Assembly (NCBI RefSeq): GCF_000816145.1
Contig: NZ_CP007141.1
Span: forward strand, 1,054,001 to 1,118,000
Direction of reading: 5' to 3'
Length of the DNA stretch: 64,000 nucleotides
Source of the DNA: Pseudothermotoga hypogea DSM 11164 = NBRC 106472
GTDB lineage: Bacteria; Thermotogota; Thermotogae; Thermotogales; DSM-5069
The translations under genes and the position numbers were made by a program. Within the stretch, counting starts at the first letter, position 1. Each line of letters starts with the position of its first letter. This document shows, in pieces, positions 8,119 to 16,940 of the stretch. Below the pieces are notes generated by a model. The model was not told where the DNA came from and made no database searches. It saw only the letters and a list, made by a program, of their open reading frames with translations.

Positions 8119-8382
8119 TTGTACGTTATAATGGTTTACGATGTGAACGTCAAGAGGGTAAATAAGGTTTTGAAGATTTCTCGAAAGTATCTGAATTGGA
8201 CCATTCGTTCGGTCCTCGAGGGTTTTTTGACGAAAGAATCCTACGAGAGCCTGAAAAGGGAGTTGCTGAAAGTTATAGATGAGAAAGAGGATAGCGTGTA
8301 TTTTTATTTGATCGACACCGACAGACAACCACACAAGATCGTCTTGGGAGAGGTCCGAACGGATTTCAAGTTCATAGGTTAG
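8119..8382 (+). CDS. cas2: Cas2 (plus-strand copy)
   Basis: An 87-residue Cas2, the structural partner of Cas1 in spacer integration. The first beta strand MYVIMVYDVN with the conserved aspartate at position 8 and the following helix and LEGFL strand are characteristic; length is normal (85-95). The start is TTG with GGGAGAGGA upstream, chosen because it begins the conserved first strand. It is the only gene of the 26-kb CRISPR island on the plus strand and its last four bases overlap the last four of the second, minus-strand cas2. Confidence 0.9.
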   Translation: MYVIMVYDVNVKRVNKVLKISRKYLNWTIRSVLEGFLTKESYESLKRELLKVIDEKEDSVYFYLIDTDRQPHKIVLGEVRTDFKFIG

Positions 8383-8651
8383 ACCACGATTTTTCCGACA
8401 GTTCTTGATTTGTCTATCCCGAGAACCTCTTTTCTGAGTCTTTCTTTAGAAGTCAGAAAATAAACCACTAAGGCATCTTCGCCTGTTAGGAGGCGTCTAA
8501 CTTTTCTCAGCAGTTCCTTTACACTACTCTTCGGAAGATACCCCTCGAATGTGGAGTTCTGTTGCCAGAACAGGTACCTCGACAAGATTTTGTGAACCTT
8601 TCCAACCTGTTTTTCGTTCACATCATAGACGACCAGATGGTACTTGGACAA
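8379..8651 (-). CDS. cas2: Cas2 (minus-strand copy, end of the III-A operon)
   Basis: A 90-residue Cas2 with YHLVVYDVNEKQVGKVHKIL (aspartate in the first strand) and NSTFEGYL. It begins 13 bases after the cas6 stop and is the last gene of the operon that starts with the SAVED-Lon protease and includes cas1, so it is the likely operon partner of that Cas1. It differs widely from the convergent copy at 8119-8382, including the helix after the first strand, so the pair is not a recent duplication. Confidence 0.92.
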   Translation of the reverse strand: MSKYHLVVYDVNEKQVGKVHKILSRYLFWQQNSTFEGYLPKSSVKELLRKVRRLLTGEDALVVYFLTSKERLRKEVLGIDKSRTVGKIVV

Positions 8652-8664
8652 AACATCTTCCTCC

Positions 8665-9417
8665 TCAAATCTTCCCTAAGGGACTGTCGATCAATTCTAT
8701 GCAACCGAATCCGACAGAGTTCTTAGACCCGATACCGGTGTCATAGGCAAGCTTGAGTATTTTGTATGGACCTTTCATATCGAAGGATGTCAGCCAGCCA
8801 TCTATTTTTCTGTTTTTGTAGACCATCACAACCTTCTTCGGCTGCTTTCCAACGTGTTGTATTTCGAGGTCGAACTCATGTTCAAACTCTTCTCCAAAGA
8901 TCGCTAAGTATTTTCTCTTCAGATTTTCCTTCAAGATCCTGATGAAGTCCTCGCTCTCGGGATCGTGATATATCGTGATCCTTTTTCCGCGCTCTTCAAT
9001 TGTGGAATAGACCGTCACCGGTGATTTCGTTGAAACCTGTATGAAATTCGTTCGTGGAAGATCGAAGAGAGAGATCTTGGACGGTCTAACCTTGTTCTCC
9101 CCAAGATGCAGGGTTTCAAATCTGGAGAGTTTGTCTACCAAGAGCTCGATCAGGTTATCGTCGAAGGAGGAAACTATCAAGGTGACGTTTTTATCGAATT
9201 CAATGGTCTTACGATCATGGTTCAGTTGAAAGTTACCGAGCAATCTCGAGAAGCAGTACATTTTGTACTTCCTTTTTTGGTATCTGTAACCCTCTTCATG
9301 GATGAAATACCTTAACTCATCATCCTCGATAAGGTTGAGCACAAATGCATGTAAGATATGGTTGTAATCAACTGGGAGTTCGAGCTTGTCAAATTCGAAA
9401 TCGATATAAAGCCTCAC
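8665..9417 (-). CDS. cas6: Cas6 pre-crRNA endoribonuclease
   Basis: A 250-residue Cas6, which cuts CRISPR transcripts within each repeat to leave the 8-9 base handle. It has a duplicated ferredoxin-like fold; the N-terminal VRLYIDFEFDKLELPVDYN and the C-terminal glycine-rich loop GIGSKNSVGFGC are typical. The start is GTG at 9417: GAGGAGG lies about 7 bases upstream and the codon overlaps the preceding stop as GTGA. A longer frame to 9525 exists but adds a sequence unlike Cas6. It is the only Cas6 in the window, so it presumably processes both arrays, whose repeats share the 3' handle. Confidence 0.92.
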   Translation of the reverse strand: MRLYIDFEFDKLELPVDYNHILHAFVLNLIEDDELRYFIHEEGYRYQKRKYKMYCFSRLLGNFQLNHDRKTIEFDKNVTLIVSSFDDNLIELLVDKLSRFETLHLGENKVRPSKISLFDLPRTNFIQVSTKSPVTVYSTIEERGKRITIYHDPESEDFIRILKENLKRKYLAIFGEEFEHEFDLEIQHVGKQPKKVVMVYKNRKIDGWLTSFDMKGPYKILKLAYDTGIGSKNSVGFGCIELIDSPLGKI

Positions 9418-10034
9418 TCCACTCTCCTCCTCAACTTCTTGCAGATTTCTTTCAAAATGGGCAAATCCGTTTGATGGTAGAAAAAGGAACGATAATCGTG
9501 GAATCGAAAGCCGATCAAATTCCAAAGCTCGATCATTCGATCCGAACCGAACAAGTCAACTCTGTACAGGTTCTCGGTGATTTTCGTGAACACCGGAACG
9601 AGATTGAGTGTTTCTGGTTTGCTGTTGAAAACCTCACGACAAATCCCCGAATAGCTTTGGTAACAGTCACGAACGAGCCTCTCGACATCCAAATTTCCGA
9701 AACTACTTTCCAGAACCAGATAACCGGTATTCGATGGCTTGATGTCGTCAATGTCAGCAAACACGGGTGTGGAGCCATCGACCGAAAGTTTGAGGATGCC
9801 TCTCAAAACCGATCCAATGTTTCCCGCCAGGAGCCGAAGCTTCAAGAGAGCTTCTCCAACAACGGTATAGCCGAAGGCGCTTGAGTAAACCTTTTTGGCT
9901 ATGAAGTCAGAGAAGGAAAAAATTTTCAAATTATTTCTGCAAAAGAAGTCCTCAATTGCACACACAGTATCTTCATCGATTAAAGCTGGTTCGGTGAATT
10001 TCCAGTGCACGGAAATTTCAATCAAATGCATCAC
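9414..10034 (-). CDS. Unknown CRISPR-operon protein between csm5 and cas6
   Basis: A 206-residue protein I do not recognise. It begins 5 bases after the csm5 stop and its stop overlaps the cas6 start, so it is a coupled member of the III-A operon. It is a mixed alpha/beta protein with no membrane segment. The stretch GYTVVGEALLKLRLLAGNIGSV and the preceding FSFSDFIAKKVYSSA have a vaguely RAMP-like flavour (hydrophobic strand, then glycine-containing loop), but no G-rich loop or catalytic motif can be assigned. It contains only three cysteines and no zinc motif. It could be an extra effector, a ring nuclease or an accessory subunit; nothing in the sequence decides. Confidence 0.7.
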   Translation of the reverse strand: MMHLIEISVHWKFTEPALIDEDTVCAIEDFFCRNNLKIFSFSDFIAKKVYSSAFGYTVVGEALLKLRLLAGNIGSVLRGILKLSVDGSTPVFADIDDIKPSNTGYLVLESSFGNLDVERLVRDCYQSYSGICREVFNSKPETLNLVPVFTKITENLYRVDLFGSDRMIELWNLIGFRFHDYRSFFYHQTDLPILKEICKKLRRRVE

Positions 10035-10039
10035 CCCAG

Positions 10040-11200
10040 TTAAGAAACGAACCTCACTCTAACCCATCCAAGCGGCTTTGGCACCGGTGATTCATAAGAC
10101 GGTTCTGCAATGCTGATCGACACTGGGAACAAATTATAGACCTTGTGGGTCGATTTCAAGAATTCCAGCTCATTCCTGTTAAGAAATCTGGTAAAGAAGG
10201 TTTTGCTGAAAAAACCAGTTTGAGCACCGAGCCTGAGAATAAATCCATCTCTCATCTTTTTGTTCTCTTCACGCAGTTTTTCGTAAAAGCCCAAGATCAA
10301 CTTGAACTCGTTTGAATTCAAAGCTTTCTTGATCCTCTCTATTTCCAATTGGATGATCTTTTCGGTCGCACTTTTGACGGCCTCGATGAACTTGCCTTTA
10401 TCCCCAAGCGTCTCGAGCAATTTACCTGGATCTGTGATCCAATTCTTCATCTGGGATAACCTATCCACTCTGGATTGCAAAAGCACACGAACTTTGTTGG
10501 ATTCATCTTGCTTGTCAAGCCAGAGCTCCAACATCATGGAAATCTTTGTTTTCACATTCAACAGGTTCCTCACTGTGATGAGTTTGAATTTGACGAACTT
10601 TTTGTCTATAAAGTCACTATCTGAGATTTCGAGTAGTCTGAACGGAGATTGGTTGGGCGAACCGAAGATTCCCCCTTTAATGTTGATGTTTCGCTCTTTC
10701 TCTCTTTTCATTCCCTGTTTGGATTCTTTCATGGAATCTTCCACAATCGTCTTTAATAGGTCTTCAAAACGTCGAACAAGACTCTGATCGCTTCTTATCA
10801 AAGCTGTCCTAATGGCACCCTTTATGGAACTTCCAGGGACGTAATACCTTCCTGCCGATCTAACGAACCTCTTCATTTGGAGGTTGTCCGGCTTGTTGTT
10901 TCTCCACTGGGCTGGGAAACTGTCCAGAGAGACTTCGGATAGCTTCAAATTCAGCTTCTGAAAGATTTCTTTCATCGCCCTGTCCTTCACTGAGGGGTCC
11001 AGAATATCCTGCATCTTCGCGACGAACAGTTCAACGAAATCATCTCTTCCCAGAAGTTTTTGAAAGTCCAAAATGTACACCATGTTTCCCTCGACGATCG
11101 TCTCGAACCTTTCTATTTTTTCATCAGAACCTATGAAAACGGGTGATACCGGTTCTATCTCGATCCAACTCGAGAATCCCGGGTTCACATCAATCACCAC
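10040..11200 (-). CDS. csm5: Csm5, RAMP subunit of the III-A complex
   Basis: A 386-residue Csm5, the RAMP protein that caps the 3' end of the crRNA in the Csm filament and helps crRNA trimming. The N-terminal WIEIEPVSPVFIGSDEKIE, the IKGAIRTALI glycine-loop helix after YYVPGSS, and a C-terminal LGWVRVRF are the family features. The frame extends upstream, but GTG at 11200 or 11188 is the likely start; both lie at the csm4 stop (11190-11192) with GGTGGTGA nearby. Position between csm4 and the unknown gene fits a standard csm order. Confidence 0.88.
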   Translation of the reverse strand: MVIDVNPGFSSWIEIEPVSPVFIGSDEKIERFETIVEGNMVYILDFQKLLGRDDFVELFVAKMQDILDPSVKDRAMKEIFQKLNLKLSEVSLDSFPAQWRNNKPDNLQMKRFVRSAGRYYVPGSSIKGAIRTALIRSDQSLVRRFEDLLKTIVEDSMKESKQGMKREKERNINIKGGIFGSPNQSPFRLLEISDSDFIDKKFVKFKLITVRNLLNVKTKISMMLELWLDKQDESNKVRVLLQSRVDRLSQMKNWITDPGKLLETLGDKGKFIEAVKSATEKIIQLEIERIKKALNSNEFKLILGFYEKLREENKKMRDGFILRLGAQTGFFSKTFFTRFLNRNELEFLKSTHKVYNLFPVSISIAEPSYESPVPKPLGWVRVRFVS

Positions 11201-12149
11201 CTTCGTACGCCACCAGGAAGGCTCTGGCGTATCTAAAGACCCTGTGCCCGTATTGTTGCTCGAAGCCTTCTGGCGAAACGTCCAGGATAGTCCCTTCAAT
11301 TGGCTCTTTGAACACACTGCCTTCGGCGAAAGCCAGGACTTTCTTCGCCCTCCTGTCGCTCATGTGCACGTAGCCAGTCCTGTGAACCAGATCGTAGTTC
11401 AAGACCTTTTCAGGCACCGCTTTGACCTCTGAGGTGTTCGGAACACACACAGAGATCAGCAGATATCTGTTCCCTGAGTTCGGAACGGTGGTTTGCTCCA
11501 ACTCGAAATCGAACGTGCCAAATCCGTAGGTTCTATCACCACCAAAGCCTTCCTCCGACAAGAGCTTCAATGCCGAAAGAATCTCTTTCTCGATGTTTGC
11601 ATCCGCAGACAGGTAAAACCACAGCCCCGCGTTTTCGTTGAAGTGAACCTCCGCAAAGTAGAAGAGGTTCGAACTCGAATCGTATCTGTTCACCGAAACC
11701 CTTGGACGCTCGATTATCAGGAACGGTTCTTCTTTCAAAGCCTCCCTGTCCTTGGTGAGGAATTGTCCACGAACGTTCTCCAGACTCACCTGAGCTCTCT
11801 TGAAAAGAACATCCTCGTCGACGAATCTGACCTTCTTAAGCTTCTTAAACTGAGAGCTGGAAGACAAAGAATTTTTGCTCAGTCCGAAGTCCTCACCCTT
11901 TGGTTTGGGAAAGAAGTGAACATTTCCAACGCTTGGAAAGGCGGAGGAGATCAACAACCGCGTTTTACCTTCCACCAAGGCACGAAGCAGTTCATCGGTA
12001 CAGTCCTCACCGTAGAGAAGGGCATGGGAGCAGATGAGTGCGCTGAAGATGGTGTCTGAATGAATCAGCGTATCTGACAGCTCGTAAGCCGTATCCATAA
12101 ATCCAACGTGGAGCGGTGCTCTGAATCTCAGCTTAACTCGGTACGTCAT
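11190..12149 (-). CDS. csm4: Csm4, 5'-handle-binding RAMP of the III-A complex
   Basis: A 319-residue Csm4, the Cas5-like subunit that binds the 5' handle of the crRNA and Cas10. Motifs: the N-terminal strand MTYRVKLRFRAPLHVGFMD, the SDTIFSALICSHALLYG helix, and the glycine loop EGFGGDRTYGFGTFDFE at about 210-226. ATG is preceded by GGGAGG. It follows csm3 by 15 bases and overlaps the csm5 start by about 11. Confidence 0.92.
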   Translation of the reverse strand: MTYRVKLRFRAPLHVGFMDTAYELSDTLIHSDTIFSALICSHALLYGEDCTDELLRALVEGKTRLLISSAFPSVGNVHFFPKPKGEDFGLSKNSLSSSSQFKKLKKVRFVDEDVLFKRAQVSLENVRGQFLTKDREALKEEPFLIIERPRVSVNRYDSSSNLFYFAEVHFNENAGLWFYLSADANIEKEILSALKLLSEEGFGGDRTYGFGTFDFELEQTTVPNSGNRYLLISVCVPNTSEVKAVPEKVLNYDLVHRTGYVHMSDRRAKKVLAFAEGSVFKEPIEGTILDVSPEGFEQQYGHRVFRYARAFLVAYEGGD

Positions 12150-12164
12150 CCTCCCACATCCCTT

Positions 12165-12956
12165 TTATGATTGCTTGAGCTTGTTTCTCACTTCTTTCGG
12201 ACTATCACCGTAAACCCGAACCTCTTCAACTTTCTCATCTCCAGAATAGTAGGAAGCATCGCGACGCTTTATAGTTATGTTTTTGAACTTGATCTTTCCA
12301 TAGCCCCTCGTGCCACTTCCACCAAGGTAATCGTCCTCGAGCAGTTCCATCGCCGTGAGTAAGCAATCAAGATAAGGGTTTTTCTTGTCTCCATCTTCAT
12401 TCTTGTCTCCACCTTCATCTCCTTCGAATATGTTCACGACAAACTCTGCCTTGAACCTTGCACCTGCCGGAACACGTTCCTGAGGTCTTGGCAGAGCTGC
12501 CGATGTGATTCTGTTTATGGAATTTTCATACTTGATCTCAGTCCACCTCGTTTCGAGGAGGTTTTCCAAATCCTTTAAACTGTCTTTGTCCAGCTTTGCG
12601 TCTCTCACTATCAGCCTGGTTCTGTTGAAAATGGGAGGACTCTGAGTGTTTTCCTCTTTTTTCTCAATTGCTCTTCCAAACAGGCCACAAATCTTGCAAT
12701 CTTTCTTCTGGCAACTGTGAACTTTGCCACTACTATCGACCAATCCTTCGTGGAACTCCATGAGCATGCGCATTTTTCCTTTCAAACTGCTGCCGGGAAT
12801 GTAAGGATTGCCAAATGGATCTTTCACCACTGGATTGTCCAGACCTCCGACTTCGACTTCCTCTTTGCTCGTACCGATGTGCAGACCCGTTACGAGTTCG
12901 ATGTCCGCCGTCAGGATGTACTTCCCAACCAGCTTGATTTTGTTCTCATTACTCAT
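12165..12956 (-). CDS. csm3: Csm3, backbone RAMP and target-RNA nuclease
   Basis: A 263-residue Csm3, several copies of which form the filament and cut target RNA every six bases. The catalytic aspartate should be Asp40 in GGLDNPVVKDPFGNPYIPG, followed by the SSLKGKMR helix. A cysteine cluster (CQKKDCKICGLFG) is the zinc-like loop common in Csm3, and the glycine loop is GGSGTRGYGKIKF. Its start overlaps the csm2 stop as ATGA. With an intact aspartate the complex should be able to cut RNA. Confidence 0.95.
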   Translation of the reverse strand: MSNENKIKLVGKYILTADIELVTGLHIGTSKEEVEVGGLDNPVVKDPFGNPYIPGSSLKGKMRMLMEFHEGLVDSSGKVHSCQKKDCKICGLFGRAIEKKEENTQSPPIFNRTRLIVRDAKLDKDSLKDLENLLETRWTEIKYENSINRITSAALPRPQERVPAGARFKAEFVVNIFEGDEGGDKNEDGDKKNPYLDCLLTAMELLEDDYLGGSGTRGYGKIKFKNITIKRRDASYYSGDEKVEEVRVYGDSPKEVRNKLKQS

Positions 12957-13438
12957 CGTTCACTTCCCTCCCGTTCGTTTTCTTTCTTTACAGCTTGATA
13001 GTACCTGTGATAAGCGACGAGCGCTTCGAAGAAATCGACAAAGATGTCATAGGCGTATTCGAGCTTGGAATGGATCTTGACCTTTTCTGCTATCTGCCTC
13101 ATACCTTCAGCGAACTCCTTCATGATCAGCTTCTTTTTTTTATCTTCTTCCCTTCCGGCATCGTACAGTAGAATTGCGATGAACCTGTTCAAATCTCTCT
13201 TCAGATCAACTTCTTGCCCAAGCTGCTTCATGGTCTTGATCTTTTTGGCAAAGTTGTAGAATTTTCTTATTTTGGTCGAGTTCAGCTTCAGATCTTTTGC
13301 TATCTTTTCGGCCAGTTCATGCAATTGGTCGTAGTTCACTTCATTTTGTTCGATGAGTCTGACGACCGCTTTGAAGTTTTCTTGTAAATTGTTGTTTCCT
13401 CTGGTTTGCTGTTGTCTGGCATCCTTATTGTCACCCAT
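12953..13438 (-). CDS. csm2: Csm2, small subunit of the III-A complex
   Basis: A 161-residue helical Csm2, the inner-filament small subunit that stacks along the target RNA. Diagnostic segments are LNSTKIRKFYNFAKKI (the conserved K-IR-FY helix) and the C-terminal FVDFFEALVAYHRYY helix. The N-terminal 25 residues are rich in Q and N and probably disordered. Two in-frame ATGs exist; 13438 is chosen since GGAGGTG lies just upstream, while 13453 overlaps the cas10 stop as TAATG. Confidence 0.9.
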   Translation of the reverse strand: MGDNKDARQQQTRGNNNLQENFKAVVRLIEQNEVNYDQLHELAEKIAKDLKLNSTKIRKFYNFAKKIKTMKQLGQEVDLKRDLNRFIAILLYDAGREEDKKKKLIMKEFAEGMRQIAEKVKIHSKLEYAYDIFVDFFEALVAYHRYYQAVKKENEREGSER

Positions 13439-13452
13439 CAGAACACCTCCCA

Positions 13453-15897
13453 TTAATTCGAAATGCCCTTAATTTCCACTTTTCTCGTCTCGTTGTGCAC
13501 CCATTCCAACAACAGATCGAGTTTTTCGTAGAGTCTGTTCCTACCGACCAGGATGTCATTGAAAAAACTTTGGATGTCTTTCTTTGCTTCGTTGTTCGTC
13601 TGTCTTTCAATGAGCCTTGCGACATAGTAGTAAAGTTGCCAGATCTTCGTTGGTTCTTTCTTCTTCTGTCTTTCGACGAAAACTTTCAGCGTGTGAATGA
13701 GATTTTTCGTCACATCGTGATCCTCGACGATCTTTTCCAGTAGCTTTTTCTTTTCGAGAAAATCCGCAAATTCTTCCCATCCGACGCATCCACTGAACAA
13801 GGCGAGTGCAGACTTTTCCAAACCGTTTCTCATGTAAGACTTTGCGAGTTTCTCGAGCATTTCACCCGCTTCGACACCAAGCTTGTAGACTGGATATTTT
13901 CTGCTCGGTGCGATCGCCACGGCCATGGATATGGATAGTTCTTCATTCCTTGAATAATCCGCAAAATGTTTTGCAATGCCTTGTGAAAGCATAGGAAGTT
14001 CGTTCCATGGTCCAAGTATCATGAAGTCGTCTCCACCCGAGTACACCACATTGCAGTTTTTGAATTCTTTGGCGACGAACTTTTCCAGCTCAACGCCGAA
14101 GAACAGCTCTATCTCAGAAGAGAGAGTTGAGACCATGGAAATCGAACTCTTCTGGTTCTCTTCAACGTTCGTGATCGATGCGAACACCTTGCCGAGGTTG
14201 TCCAGATCTCCCCTGAGTATTCCCCATCTCTTGACTCCCTTCGCCCTTTCCGCCATCGTCTCCAGGTCAGTCGTCTTCTCCATACCCTCGACGAGCTCTT
14301 TGGAGATGTAGTTGGCGGTTTTGACAAAGTACATCGATTTTTTCGGATCGAATTCGTCCTTGTTCAATGCGTACGAAAACTCGTTTGGGTTGTCTGTGAA
14401 TTCGATCATGTAGCCAAACATTTTGAAAACTTCGTTGGCACTCTTCGGATTCTCGATCTCCGATGTCTTCAAAAGCTTCATGTACCTTTTCTTAACAAGC
14501 TCGGCTCCGATGTGTGCGAAAGACTCGCAAAATTCGCACTCGAGTTCCTGATCCGGGCCCTTTTGTTTCATCCTCCTATTGCAGTACGGACAGACTGGAC
14601 CTGAGAGATCGATCGGTCTGGAAAACAGCGAATCCAATATTCTCGAAAACTTTCTGTTCTTTTCTGCCTCGAGCTTACGCGAAAGCTCTTCATGAACCTT
14701 AAAGTTCAAGATGTCGTACAGTGTGAGTTCTTTCCCGACCAGCAACACGCTCAGGTCTATGCTGAACGCCTTGAAAAGCTTTTCGTCCAGGATCTTTTGA
14801 TATTTGCTCAGTCTGTCGAATGCTCTGGCGGGAACAAGGATGTAGAAATGCCCGCCTCCACAGAACAGTATGTTCGCGATGTACAGGCCCTCTTTTTCAA
14901 CAATGTACCTCGCTATGACTTCTGCAAGGTAAGCTATGAAAAAGGATCTACCACGCAGTTTCTTCAATCCATGGGCATTTGGAACGTTGTAGATGAAGTT
15001 TTGAATGCCGGACACATCGCCCTTTATGATCCCCAGAACGGGTTCGTCGTTCGGTAAAGGCTGATCGCTCCTCAGGCTACTGTAGCTTCTTATGAGACTT
15101 TCGATCGAGCTGAATATCCTCTCGGCGAAAACGAAGCGATCGTTAGATTTCTCAAACAGCTTTTCTTCAAATTGTTTGAACAGCGAAATGGCTATGGCTG
15201 CGGTCGAAATCGCATGTGAAAACAATGAGACGTTCGGTTCGCTGTAGTAGTAGGCCGATGGAATGTTCGAGGTGTACTCTTTCAAAAGGTGGTAGATCCT
15301 CTCGAAGAACAGATACCTTTTCTCCTTGTCTTCGTAAGAGCGCAGAAGATCGTCTTGTGAGATCAATTCTTCGAACTCTTTCCAGAGTCTCTCGTAATCT
15401 TCTTCGTGGTCGTATTCTTCAGCTTGATCCTTATCCATCAAACCTTCGAATCTGGAAAAACGAGAGATGGGCTTGTAATATGGTGGTTTCCTCTCTCCTT
15501 TCAACGACACGGAAGATATTATGGAACGCATGAGCTTGATTTTCCGTTCGGAAGAAGTCTGCTGTTCCTCTCGCTCGGAAGCCGATATGCGATCTGAGAT
15601 CGTCAAAAGCTTGGTGAGCACGTCGTACTCAGTTTTCAGATTCGAAAGCTGTTCATGGTGATGCGATATCAAGATTGGAGCTTCTTCTTTGAAAGGAAGT
15701 TTTGAGTTCTTATAGACATACGCGCCCACGTACTCGTGAGCAATGCCTCTTTGTGGATCACTTTTGATCTCGTAACTGAATTCTTTTCTGATTCGCTTTT
15801 TGAGGTCTTCATCGAGTTTTCCTCTCTGTCGGAACTTTCCTATGTCATGAAAGAGTGAAGCCAAATACAACACATCTTTCAAAGTTTCCAATTCCAC
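13453..15897 (-). CDS. cas10: Cas10/Csm1, type III-A large subunit with HD and GGDD cyclase
   Basis: An 814-residue Cas10. An N-terminal HD nuclease motif (SLFHDIGKFRQRG) should degrade ssDNA, a zinc ribbon (CPYCNRR then CEFCESF) follows, and the second Palm domain carries VYSGGDDFM at about residues 620-624, the active site making cyclic oligoadenylates from ATP. Both active sites look intact, so the complex should signal to the CARF and SAVED effectors in this window. GTG at 15897 is preferred because GGAGGTGG is 5 bases upstream; an earlier in-frame start at 15942 would overlap cas1. Gap to cas1 is 13 bases. Confidence 0.96.
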   Translation of the reverse strand: MELETLKDVLYLASLFHDIGKFRQRGKLDEDLKKRIRKEFSYEIKSDPQRGIAHEYVGAYVYKNSKLPFKEEAPILISHHHEQLSNLKTEYDVLTKLLTISDRISASEREEQQTSSERKIKLMRSIISSVSLKGERKPPYYKPISRFSRFEGLMDKDQAEEYDHEEDYERLWKEFEELISQDDLLRSYEDKEKRYLFFERIYHLLKEYTSNIPSAYYYSEPNVSLFSHAISTAAIAISLFKQFEEKLFEKSNDRFVFAERIFSSIESLIRSYSSLRSDQPLPNDEPVLGIIKGDVSGIQNFIYNVPNAHGLKKLRGRSFFIAYLAEVIARYIVEKEGLYIANILFCGGGHFYILVPARAFDRLSKYQKILDEKLFKAFSIDLSVLLVGKELTLYDILNFKVHEELSRKLEAEKNRKFSRILDSLFSRPIDLSGPVCPYCNRRMKQKGPDQELECEFCESFAHIGAELVKKRYMKLLKTSEIENPKSANEVFKMFGYMIEFTDNPNEFSYALNKDEFDPKKSMYFVKTANYISKELVEGMEKTTDLETMAERAKGVKRWGILRGDLDNLGKVFASITNVEENQKSSISMVSTLSSEIELFFGVELEKFVAKEFKNCNVVYSGGDDFMILGPWNELPMLSQGIAKHFADYSRNEELSISMAVAIAPSRKYPVYKLGVEAGEMLEKLAKSYMRNGLEKSALALFSGCVGWEEFADFLEKKKLLEKIVEDHDVTKNLIHTLKVFVERQKKKEPTKIWQLYYYVARLIERQTNNEAKKDIQSFFNDILVGRNRLYEKLDLLLEWVHNETRKVEIKGISN

Positions 15898-15910
15898 AGT
15901 TCCACCTCCG

Positions 15911-16900
15911 TCACAAGCGAAACGCCGAGTAAGTTCCTTCACCTTTGAGATGCCGGATGAGTTTGTAGCACTCGTAACGTATCAAAGTGCGATACGACAA
16001 ATTCTGCCCGTGTTCATTTTTTCTGGTTCTTTCGAGCCTTTCCTCGATCTCTTCGAGTAAAATCTTCTTACCATCGTTGTTCAGATAAACTCCGCCTTCC
16101 ACCTCTCTGAAGTGTTCTTTTTTGATCATTCCTTTGTTCACCAAAGTCAGGATCGCTTTGTCAACGATGATCGGCTTGAAAATCTCTGCTATGTCAAATT
16201 GCAAAGAGTGCTTCCTCTTGTTCGGCTCGTGTAGAAAACTTATCGAAGGCTCGAGGGATGTTTTGAAAATCTCAGCGAGCACGACGTTGTACAGCACAGA
16301 ATATCCAAAGCTTAGCATCGCGTTGATCTCGTCCTTTGGTGGTCTCACAACTCTCTCTTCGAACTTGAAGTCCTTTCGCGAGAGTATCTCTCCAAGCGCT
16401 TTGTAGTAGCATTTTTTGATGTTACCCTCGATCGCCATTAGGCTCGCAATAGTGTTTTGCCTGTGATAGCTGTCTTTGAGTTTTTGGATGTAGTTGATGC
16501 TTTCATCGAGGGAGCTGAAATTCTCCAGATAGTCTTCGAGGACTCTGACCAAATTCTCAGCCGTGGCAAGAAGAATTTCTTTGGCAATGAATATGCGCCT
16601 CTCCAGGTCCTCAAAATGCTTAAACTGTAAGAGCAAAACCTCTCCGGTTTTGTTTTCTTCGACGGGATAGAAACAACCTATGTAGTCTCCGTAGTAGCTG
16701 TAAAAGAACACCGGTGTCTGAGCTTTCGAGAATAGCTCTAAGGTTTTCTTGTTGAGTTCGACTTCGGAGAAAACCATCAGAGATGAGACGTTCTTTAGAG
16801 GAATGTAGACCGGTTTCTCATCCTTGTCTTTCGGTTCAATGAACAATGTGGCATTCTTTTTCCTGAGATAGCCGTTCTTGAAAACGTAAACTGTTTCCAT
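15911..16900 (-). CDS. cas1: Cas1 integrase
   Basis: A 329-residue Cas1. The beta-rich N-domain (METVYVFKNGYLRKK) precedes a helical catalytic domain with MAIEGNIKKCYY (metal-binding Glu), SFLHEPNKRKHSLQFDIAEI (His and Asp). No reverse transcriptase or other fusion is present. ATG at 16900 is used because GGGGG lies 9 bases upstream; an in-frame TTG at 16909 is too close to that site. It lies 40 bases after the SAVED-Lon gene and 13 bases before cas10, and is the only cas1 for two arrays, two cas2 genes and two effector complexes. No cas4 is seen. Confidence 0.95.
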   Translation of the reverse strand: METVYVFKNGYLRKKNATLFIEPKDKDEKPVYIPLKNVSSLMVFSEVELNKKTLELFSKAQTPVFFYSYYGDYIGCFYPVEENKTGEVLLLQFKHFEDLERRIFIAKEILLATAENLVRVLEDYLENFSSLDESINYIQKLKDSYHRQNTIASLMAIEGNIKKCYYKALGEILSRKDFKFEERVVRPPKDEINAMLSFGYSVLYNVVLAEIFKTSLEPSISFLHEPNKRKHSLQFDIAEIFKPIIVDKAILTLVNKGMIKKEHFREVEGGVYLNNDGKKILLEEIEERLERTRKNEHGQNLSYRTLIRYECYKLIRHLKGEGTYSAFRL

Positions 16901-16940
16901 GTATCTCAACCCCCACGACTTTGTCCGGCTTTCAACTATT

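Noticed and set aside
15911-16900. Possible reverse transcriptase-Cas1 fusion, as in some type III systems
   Set aside because: Cas1 has normal length and no RT motif upstream; the neighbouring gene is the SAVED-Lon protease.
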